From NCBI GenBank assembly GCA_030529365.1, contig JAUMXB010000001.1:186001-250000 (forward strand): a stretch of DNA of 64,000 bases, written 5' to 3'. The stretch comes from Cardiobacteriaceae bacterium (GTDB taxonomy: Bacteria > Pseudomonadota > Gammaproteobacteria > Cardiobacteriales > Cardiobacteriaceae). Both the position numbers and the translations under genes were made by a program. Shown here piece after piece: positions 57,806 through 64,000 of this stretch (its first letter is position 1; each line of letters opens with the position of its first letter). The notes beneath the pieces were generated by a model that saw only the letters and a program-made list of their open reading frames with translations, was not told the DNA's origin and did no database searches.

Positions 57806-59179
57806 TTATGCCTTGCCGCGCAACATGCTGAGGTAGGTGGGCTTGAGTCCCATCGTCTTGATGATCCAGGTCGCCCACAGTTCTTCCAGCGGCGCGATCA
57901 TGCCGGGGAAGGACGGCGTGAGATTGTTCTGGTAATCGAATTCGACGAGCATGGCGCGTCCCAGTCTGGTAATGAGCGGGCACGAGGTGTAGCCGTTATA
58001 GACCAGATCGCTTTCCTTGCCCTGGATTTGCGCGAGCAGGTGCTCGGCAGCAATGGGCACCTGCCATTTGACGCTGGCCGCCGTTTTGCCCTTGGGCACA
58101 CCGGCGATGTCACCCACCGCAAACACGTTGGGATAACGGGCATGGCGCAGGTTCTGCCTGGATACTTCCATCCAGCCATCTGCTGCCAGCGGGCCTTCCT
58201 GCCAGGGCAAGGGAGAATTGCGCACGGCATCCACGGCGCGCATCGGCGGCACGATATTGATGAAGTCATAACCGAGTTCAACACGCCCTTCTTCCGCACT
58301 TTCGAAAACCACCGTTTTCTTGCCCGGATCGATGGCCTTGATAATCCGGTTGTGGTGCGTTTCGATATTGCGCTCCTGGAACAGCATGCGCACTTTTTCA
58401 TGCACAATCGGCACGCTGAACAGCGATTTGCTGTGCGCGTTGTAAATCAGCCTGGCCTTGCCGAGATTGCCGCGCCGATAGAGATGATCACGGGTCAGGA
58501 AAGTGTATTTCAACGGCGCGCCGGCACATTTGATGTCGCCGCCCGGGCGGAAGAAAACACCGGTGCCACCCTTGTCGGCAAAGGCATTCATCAGCTGCCA
58601 GGTTTTTGCCGCAGCTTCGGGGCTGTGGTAAATGCTGCCGATCCCTTCACGGCCGATCAGGCCTTCTTCCATGCCCTCGATGCTGGTGTAATCCAGCTTG
58701 AGACCAGTCGTTACCAGCAGGAAATCATAAGGGATTTTTTCGCCGCTGGCCGTAGTGACGCTGTTGCCGTCGGGATCAAACTCGGCCACTGCCTCTTCGA
58801 TCAGCTTCACATTGGCAGGCACATAATCCCTGGTCTGCGAAATGGTATAGTCCGCAGGTTTCACGCCGCTCGCCACGAGCGTGAAACCGGGCTGGTAATA
58901 ATGCGCCTTGCGCGGATCGATCAGGATAATCGTTGCCTGATCCAGACGCTCGCTCAAACGCGATGCCAGACTCAAACCGGCGGCTCCGGCGCCGGCAATG
59001 ACGATACGGGCCTTGGAAGCAATTTTGGGAACTGCGGCCTGGGCCTGGGAAGTCGCAAGCAAGCTGCCACCTGCGAGCAGGCCGCTGCCAGCAATCCCCA
59101 AACGCAAAAAATCACGGCGATCCAGCGCCAATTTGTCTTTTCGCAAGTCATGGTGATGCAAGGAATTTTCCTTTTTCAT
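57806..59179 (-). CDS. Tat-exported sulfide:quinone oxidoreductase-like flavoprotein
   Basis: 457 aa. The N-terminus has a twin-arginine signal, LDRRDFLRLGIAGSGLLAGG, ending near QAQAAV. The FAD-binding start is ARIVIAGAGAAGLSLASRL. The two cysteines, in GGDIKCAGAPLKYTF and YTSCPLITRLGRAMLVEF, match the redox-active pair of sulfide:quinone reductases; the latter segment is the C-terminal family motif. Such enzymes oxidise sulfide and reduce membrane quinone. A periplasmic location would suit detoxification of external sulfide. AGGAG lies upstream of the ATG. A flavocytochrome c sulfide dehydrogenase relative is the alternative, but no cytochrome gene is adjacent. Confidence 0.82.
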   Translation of the reverse strand: MKKENSLHHHDLRKDKLALDRRDFLRLGIAGSGLLAGGSLLATSQAQAAVPKIASKARIVIAGAGAAGLSLASRLSERLDQATIILIDPRKAHYYQPGFTLVASGVKPADYTISQTRDYVPANVKLIEEAVAEFDPDGNSVTTASGEKIPYDFLLVTTGLKLDYTSIEGMEEGLIGREGIGSIYHSPEAAAKTWQLMNAFADKGGTGVFFRPGGDIKCAGAPLKYTFLTRDHLYRRGNLGKARLIYNAHSKSLFSVPIVHEKVRMLFQERNIETHHNRIIKAIDPGKKTVVFESAEEGRVELGYDFINIVPPMRAVDAVRNSPLPWQEGPLAADGWMEVSRQNLRHARYPNVFAVGDIAGVPKGKTAASVKWQVPIAAEHLLAQIQGKESDLVYNGYTSCPLITRLGRAMLVEFDYQNNLTPSFPGMIAPLEELWATWIIKTMGLKPTYLSMLRGKA

Positions 59180-59358
59180 CCTCTACTCCTGTTGTTTCAT
59201 CATCTTGAACCACAGAGGAAGTCCATATTTGGCAATGATTCTCCATGTGGGCGGCTAATCATACCGCTTTTTGCAAAAAACGTACGAAAAAAAATGGCAA
59301 AAGCGCGTCAAAATAACGAAAAAAGCAGGGGAAAGAATCCATATTATTCACAATAAAT

Positions 59359-59447
59359 AAAATAATAGTTATTTTTTACCATACACAAGCGCTTGTCGCG
59401 ATAAAAAATATCCATAAAAGCGCTTATAAATGAGAAAATTTCTCATC
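59359..59447. repeat. AAGCGCTT intergenic element, copy 22 (two cores)
   Basis: Cores 59387-59394 and 59418-59425, 31 bp apart, with linker GATAAAAAATATCCATAA. The left arm is AATAGTTATTTTTTACCA and the right arm TGAGAAAATTTCTCA. It lies about 10 bp past the stop of the small lipoprotein gene. Confidence 0.92.
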
Positions 59448-59456
59448 ATGAAATAA

Positions 59457-59657
59457 CTATTGTTTGTCAATATTGTCCAACGCTTCCTGGGTCTTATCCG
59501 CAGCGATAGCCATATCCGTTTCGACTTTCCTGATCGTATCGTTTTGCAACTTGAGCAGCGGATTGTCGTTGCCGCTTTGCGAAGCGTTTTCCGTTTGCTT
59601 CGGTGCATCGTCACAAGCAGCCAAGATAAGCGCAAGAAAGGGAATCAAATATTTCAT
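59457..59657 (-). CDS. Small lipoprotein
   Basis: 66 aa. MKYLIPFLALILAAC is a lipoprotein signal with lipobox LAAC; the mature part is a short charged, Asn/Gln/Asp-rich helix (NPLLKLQNDTIRKVETDMAI). Asp follows the lipidated Cys (CDDAP), the classical inner-membrane retention signal for Lol sorting, so it may stay in the inner membrane. GGAG precedes the ATG. The function is unknown. Confidence 0.7.
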   Translation of the reverse strand: MKYLIPFLALILAACDDAPKQTENASQSGNDNPLLKLQNDTIRKVETDMAIAADKTQEALDNIDKQ

Positions 59658-60358
59658 GTGAACTCCAAGAAATTTAAAAATATCGGAATATCGCCGTTTC
59701 CTGACATTGCCAGAATCCCGCCAACATAGAGCGTTTTTGGTTTCAATATCAACGAAACTCAAAGACCAATTGTTCGATTGGCATGGCATTGGAATTGGGA
59801 CGAAGGGGGAAACAAAGTTTTCCACAATATTTGCCTCAACAAGCTCGGCAGTGATTTTCTGCATGATTCTCTCTTGTCGAGATTGCGCTTTGCGGCTGCG
59901 CCCAGGGGCTTTGAGGCGCTTCGTAGCAACTACATGTGTAAACAGATAAATCCTGTTTGCTCTAGCCAACGATCCATTTGCAGCCATCCCCTTCTCAAAA
60001 GCCTGATGCCAGCGATGCGATAAATGCTTTGCTGCAATTTCCCGGCAATCAGCATGCCGGGATGACTATCAACCATCCTGAATTTATACAAAAAATATTA
60101 TTGCGACAAACAAATTGCCGCCTAGCTTACCAAAAAACAATATTTCTCTTTTTCTTTCGAATATTTGCACAAAAACCGTTTAAACAGAACCCTTTTTGCA
60201 GGGAGCAGTTCAGATGAATATGCTTTTCTCAATATTATCTTTTTTATGCAAAGATATTATCAAAAAATGCTATTTTATCGTATGTTTTTACTGTGTTAAG
60301 GTGTCTTCGTTATTGCAATCTTGCATAACAGTTATCTTGACAAAAAGGAGAAGTACTT
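59658..60358. other. Gene-free gap with repeat fragments
   Basis: About 700 bp without a supported gene. A half MITE end, TA then GAGCGTTTTTGGTTT, lies at 59727-59743 and matches the inverted repeat of the element at 27.4 kb. A segment on the minus strand at 59893-59927 repeats part of the 36.78 kb block. The stretch 60070-60330 is AT-rich and probably carries the ytjA promoter. Confidence 0.6.
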
Positions 60359-60517
60359 ATGCTGCATTATGCGGTTATTTTTTTCGTGATCGCGATTATT
60401 GCCGGCGTTCTGGGCTTTGGCGGAATTGCTGGCAGTGCGGCTGGGATTGCCAAGATCCTGTTTATCGGCTTCCTGATTCTGGCCGTGCTGTCATTGCTTT
60501 TCGGCCGCAAACGCTGA
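60359..60517 (+). CDS. ytjA: DUF1328 small membrane protein (YtjA)
   Basis: 52 aa, almost entirely hydrophobic. [35 protein letters not shown] and the ending LFGRKR are the DUF1328/YtjA pattern. AAGGAG is seven bases before the ATG. These proteins are small inner-membrane components of unknown function, often stress-linked. A strong terminator follows. Confidence 0.88.
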   Translation: MLHYAVIFFVIAIIAGVLGFGGIAGSAAGIAKILFIGFLILAVLSLLFGRKR

Positions 60518-60537
60518 CATCATTTCGCGAATTGCCG

Positions 60538-60566
60538 AAAAACGCCCGGATTGCCGGGCGTTTTTT
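60538..60566. terminator. Bidirectional terminator between ytjA and tamB
   Basis: AAAAACGCCCGG/CCGGGCGTTTTTT stem with an ATTG loop. It serves ytjA on the plus strand and tamB on the minus strand. Confidence 0.88.
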
Positions 60567-60629
60567 GTATTTGGCTCAGTATGCTTTACCGTTTGCGGCC
60601 TGCCGCATGAGCCTGTAGCAAAAGCACTT

Positions 60630-63600
60630 TCAGTCTTTCTCGAATTGGTAGAGGAAGTCCACCGCGGTATTGTCGCCGCTTGAGGTCACTTCCATGCTCA
60701 TGCGCCTGTTGAACTGGTAGCGCGCCAGAAACTCGGTCAGGCCGGTAAAGAAATTGCTGCGCATGCCCACATAGATATCTTCACTGAGATACTTGCCGGC
60801 CTTGAGCCCGGTAACACCGAGATCAAACACGTCCAATCCCGTTTTTTCCGCAAGATCATCGGGAAATACGCCCTTAAAACCGATACTGGCTGCCGTTTGC
60901 ATCAGCGATTCGCTGTCCATTGCGCCGTCGGGCGCACGACCGAACAGCAGATAGGAAAGTATTGCCGAATCCGGCATGGCCGGCTCGGAAGTCAGATCCA
61001 GACGCAGATTCTGTACCGTGCCACTGACGCGCGCGCCCACGTCAACATCTCCGACTTCCCGCAACGCCAGCACTTCTACCGCAGGATTGGCGATATTGCC
61101 GCCGGAGAAAGTGACGCGTCCACGCCTGATGTTGAGCTCCTGGCCATAAAGCTCGTAATAACCGCTCGCCACCTCGATGGTGCCGCGCGCACTGACCGGT
61201 CGCCCCGGGCGAATGCCAATATCAATTCCGCCAATAAGGCGGAGCTTCACGTCCTTGTTGGCAAAATACACCTTGTCGCCCAGGCGCACGGCTATATCCA
61301 CGCGCATTGGCGCGCTCGATGGCGCGGCAACAACATCCTGTACGCCTTTTTCCTTGCCGTTGACGATAATCACGTCTTCGGAAATGCTTTCGCCGCCGGA
61401 AGTGTCGGGAATATCGATACGCGCTTCCGGCACCTCCACTTGCCCCTTGACGATGATGCCATCGTCGGGATCAATGTTGATGTCGAACTTTGGGGAAACA
61501 AGCACCCGCATGGTTTTCGAATCAGCAATGAGCATGCGCTCGCCGGCAAGATTCATGCTCATTTTCAGCGGACTGAGATGCAGGATCCCGTTGGCGTCGA
61601 GGTGCCCTTCCGGCGTGCCGATTTTGCCGTTGATATCGATTTTCCCGCTGCGCTCGGCCTTGAGTTCCAGACGAATATCGCGCAAATCCGTCGCATATTC
61701 GGGAATTTTCACAACGCCGCCATCCATGACGATTTGCCCGCTGACCACCGGCTTGGCAGCATTGCCGCCAAGATGCAAAGTCCCCTGCACCTTGCCCTTC
61801 ATTTCACTGACTTTGGGCACCAGATAGGCAAAGCGGCCGAGATCGGGAATATTCACCTGCGCTTGCCCGTCGAGATTCAGGGCATTGTAATCGCGCACGA
61901 CCAATGTCCCCTGCACGGTACCGCTCTCTGCAAAATCAAGATTCAGACGGCTGCGCGCTTCGTTGCCGGTAAATGCGCTTTCCAGCACACCCTCTCGAAG
62001 CGTCAGGCTGATTGGCGCCTGTCTGGGCGGACGCACGACAATGCGCCCCGGCGTGAGGCGAATATTGGCATCGCCCAGCATTTTGCCCGCTGCATCGATA
62101 CGCACTTGCCCTTTGCCAGCCAGCGCTGTTTCCAGAGTGACAGTATCGGGAATAAATGCGGCAAAGCTGCGCGGATCTATTTTGCTGATGTCGTAAGTGA
62201 GCAATGTGCCTTTTTCATGCTGCAATGTCAGGCAAAGCGCTGAATACTTGTCAGCCAGGCAAAAATCTTTCAGGTTGACTGCCTGCGGCGACACAGCAAG
62301 CGCTGCCGGCTTCTGCAATGCCCATTCCAGATTGTGTCCTCTCGCTTGCAATCGTTGCAAGGTGCCGCGCCAGGCATCGAGGCTTTCCAGTCCGCCTTCG
62401 GCAGCAAGGTCGATATCGAACGTTCCGCCCTTGCTCTGTACGCGCAAAGTATGCGCCTCAAAGCGCCCGACTGTTTCCACCTGCACTTCCGCCCATTCCT
62501 GTCCGGCTGCCCGCAGCTTGCCAAGCACAATACGATTGTTGAACGCTCCGCCTTTCTGCAAGCTGCTATCCAGTTTGGCATCAAGACTGGCCAGCTGATA
62601 ATCGGCAAAAGCGAGATTGCTGCCGTTGAGCTCCGTTTTTACTTGCGGCGCGCTCACTTTGCCCTGAATCTCCCCCTTGCCGCTCAGCGTACCGCGCAAA
62701 TCGGGATGAAAACCGGCAAGATTCTTGCCATCGAGCGCAAAACGGATATCCAGCACATCGCCCTGTATGTGGCCATCAACATCAACGCGATTGCCGCCGA
62801 CATCCAGCGCCACGCCATCCAGCAGCAACTTGTCGCCTTCCATGGAAACATTGCCCTTGCCATCGAGTTTTTGCCCTTGCCACTGTCCGGCCAGATTTTC
62901 CAGCTTGTTGTCCATCTCCAGTTTGCCATCTGCCAGCCTGCCTTTGGAAAGGATGACGGCATCAACCTTGCCCTGAAGATTGTCCATATAACCTTGTGGC
63001 TCAATGCCTTTGGCCTCGGCGCGAATATCCCAGTCCAGCTGCGGCAGGAAGCTGACTTCGCCGGTGGCTTTCAGCAGCCCGTTGAGCGTATGAACATCAA
63101 GATCGATGTCGGTAGCCTTGCCCGTGCCCTGCGAAAACAGCACGCGGCTCTTGCCCTTGGCCTGCAATGGCGGAAAATCGCGGCCTTTCGCCTTGCCGTC
63201 AACAAACACATCGAACGCTTGCCAGCGCCCGTTGAGGTGCAGGCTACCCGCAGCGCTATCCACAATCGCTGCCTTGCTGTCATCGAGCACCTGCAAATCC
63301 TGCCATTTGGCGGCAATATCCAGCTGCGGATCAGTAACATCGCCGCGCACATGCCCCTGCGCCTGAATCTTGCCGCGAATGCCGGGCAGTAAACGCTCGA
63401 TGTTGTCCGCATCCAGACGCACCTGCAAATCGGCATTGTCCGCGCCGGCTTGCCCGTTTGCCTGCAAGCGATTGCCTGCAAGTTCCAGCAGCAAGTCGTC
63501 AACGGTTATCTGTTGACCATCAATCGCCATGCTGCCATGGCCGACAATGGGATGTTCCTGCCAATTGCCCGCCAGACGGCCAATCTTCAGCTGCGCTTTG

Positions 63601-64000
63601 AGGGCATCGCCTTGCAGCGTGCCTTGCGTGTCAATGTCGGCATCCAGTTGCAAAGCCAGGTCATCGCGGAAGCGCTTTCCGTCCACATCCTTGACGCGCA
63701 GGCGCGCATCCCATGCCAGCGTTTCCCCGAGGGCAACCTGTCCCTGCAAGGCCAGCTCTCCTCCGAGCGCCTTGAGGATGAGATCAATATCTTCGAGCTT
63801 TTCTCCGCCGATGCGTGCCGAAAGATCAACGGATGCGGGCGGAATGTCCTTACCATTCACATCGCCGCTGAATTGCAACTGCAAGGCATCAAACGGCCCT
63901 TTCAGCGCCAGTTGCCCATTTGTTGATTGCACTTGGTCACCATAGGCGAAACGCTGCCAGTTGCCCCGCAAATCCAGCATTTGCTGGCCGAGATCCACTT
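60630..64000 (-). CDS. tamB: Translocation and assembly module protein TamB, C-terminal part
   Basis: At least 1123 residues; the gene continues past the right edge, so the start is not in the window. The visible part is a long series of beta-strand repeats of AsmA/TamB type (NLAGQWQGQKLDGKGNVSME, LRGTLSGKGEIQGKVSAPQV) ending in the TamB domain (DUF490): GGIDIGIRPGRPVSARGTIE, SGYYELYGQELNIRRGRVTF, NPAVEVLALREVGDVDVGAR, SEPAMPDSAILSYLLFGRAP and SEDIYVGMRSNFF near the end. TamB is an inner-membrane-anchored bridge to the outer membrane that, with TamA, takes part in protein insertion and phospholipid transport. TamA would be expected upstream, outside the window. Confidence 0.93.
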   Translation of the reverse strand, partial: VDLGQQMLDLRGNWQRFAYGDQVQSTNGQLALKGPFDALQLQFSGDVNGKDIPPASVDLSARIGGEKLEDIDLILKALGGELALQGQVALGETLAWDARLRVKDVDGKRFRDDLALQLDADIDTQGTLQGDALKAQLKIGRLAGNWQEHPIVGHGSMAIDGQQITVDDLLLELAGNRLQANGQAGADNADLQVRLDADNIERLLPGIRGKIQAQGHVRGDVTDPQLDIAAKWQDLQVLDDSKAAIVDSAAGSLHLNGRWQAFDVFVDGKAKGRDFPPLQAKGKSRVLFSQGTGKATDIDLDVHTLNGLLKATGEVSFLPQLDWDIRAEAKGIEPQGYMDNLQGKVDAVILSKGRLADGKLEMDNKLENLAGQWQGQKLDGKGNVSMEGDKLLLDGVALDVGGNRVDVDGHIQGDVLDIRFALDGKNLAGFHPDLRGTLSGKGEIQGKVSAPQVKTELNGSNLAFADYQLASLDAKLDSSLQKGGAFNNRIVLGKLRAAGQEWAEVQVETVGRFEAHTLRVQSKGGTFDIDLAAEGGLESLDAWRGTLQRLQARGHNLEWALQKPAALAVSPQAVNLKDFCLADKYSALCLTLQHEKGTLLTYDISKIDPRSFAAFIPDTVTLETALAGKGQVRIDAAGKMLGDANIRLTPGRIVVRPPRQAPISLTLREGVLESAFTGNEARSRLNLDFAESGTVQGTLVVRDYNALNLDGQAQVNIPDLGRFAYLVPKVSEMKGKVQGTLHLGGNAAKPVVSGQIVMDGGVVKIPEYATDLRDIRLELKAERSGKIDINGKIGTPEGHLDANGILHLSPLKMSMNLAGERMLIADSKTMRVLVSPKFDINIDPDDGIIVKGQVEVPEARIDIPDTSGGESISEDVIIVNGKEKGVQDVVAAPSSAPMRVDIAVRLGDKVYFANKDVKLRLIGGIDIGIRPGRPVSARGTIEVASGYYELYGQELNIRRGRVTFSGGNIANPAVEVLALREVGDVDVGARVSGTVQNLRLDLTSEPAMPDSAILSYLLFGRAPDGAMDSESLMQTAASIGFKGVFPDDLAEKTGLDVFDLGVTGLKAGKYLSEDIYVGMRSNFFTGLTEFLARYQFNRRMSMEVTSSGDNTAVDFLYQFEKD

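Noticed and set aside
59660-59987. N-terminal extension of the small lipoprotein to 176 residues
   Set aside because: The extension reads through repeat sequence and would bury the lipoprotein signal; the ATG at 59657 has its own GGAG.

Overview
The window is about 60% GC and reads as ordinary chromosome of a gammaproteobacterium. The protein set (LapA/LapB, PcnB, PrlC, TamB, Slam, EpmB, a Mg-type HemB) and the oral or host-associated flavour (lysozyme inhibitor, Slam) would fit the Cardiobacteriaceae, such as Cardiobacterium. That placement is inference from protein character, not a database match. No rRNA, tRNA, CRISPR array, prophage or complete insertion sequence was seen.

Layout. 1-2.9 kb: the end of cysJ, then pcnB, a small membrane methyltransferase and folK. 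3-5 kb: a membrane-anchored spermidine-synthase-like protein. 5-9.5 kb: a nucleoside salvage block, with cdd facing nupC-deoC-deoA. 9.7-16.3 kb: a TPR protein, an MliC lysozyme inhibitor, a DUF4139 protein, and prlC with a Slam outer-membrane protein. 16.5-19.6 kb: a basic amino-acid ABC transporter. 19.9-28 kb: dapE, the envelope operon lapA-lapB-pyrF-pssA-unknown-ygiM-like, dapB, an Smr protein and a repeat-rich 0.8 kb gap. 28-36.6 kb: dnaE, hemB, aroE-apbC and a two-gene peptidase unit. 37-42.5 kb: a tight six-gene operon trpC-upp-DUF3108-glycosyltransferase-membrane protein-epmB. 42.7-50 kb: rluE, rmuC, trpS, a YciO protein and rnc-lepB-lepA. 50-59.7 kb: azlCD, a second DUF4139 protein with a 2-hydroxyacid dehydrogenase, marC, a purine permease and a Tat-exported sulfide:quinone reductase unit. 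60-64 kb: ytjA and the C-terminal part of tamB.

The most striking unexplained signal is a family of AT-rich palindromic intergenic elements built on the octamer AAGCGCTT. I count 22 loci in 64 kb: 17 with two cores and 5 with one. In 12 of the 17 two-core loci the cores start exactly 31 bp apart, close to three helical turns. Arms of the TGAGAAAATTTCTCA type and the T6-ACC type flank and separate the cores. Five genes take their stop codon from the element itself. It is not a normal terminator, because the T-run precedes the stem. It is not CRISPR, because the linkers are conserved and palindromic.

Secondary repeats include REP-like hairpins (1.7, 21.3 and 27.3-28 kb), a small TA-flanked MITE-like element inside one REP block, and a shared repeat at 36.8 and 59.9 kb. 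Other points of note are a TrpC lacking the usual catalytic lysine, a Slam gene with no adjacent substrate lipoprotein, and several translationally coupled unknown membrane proteins.
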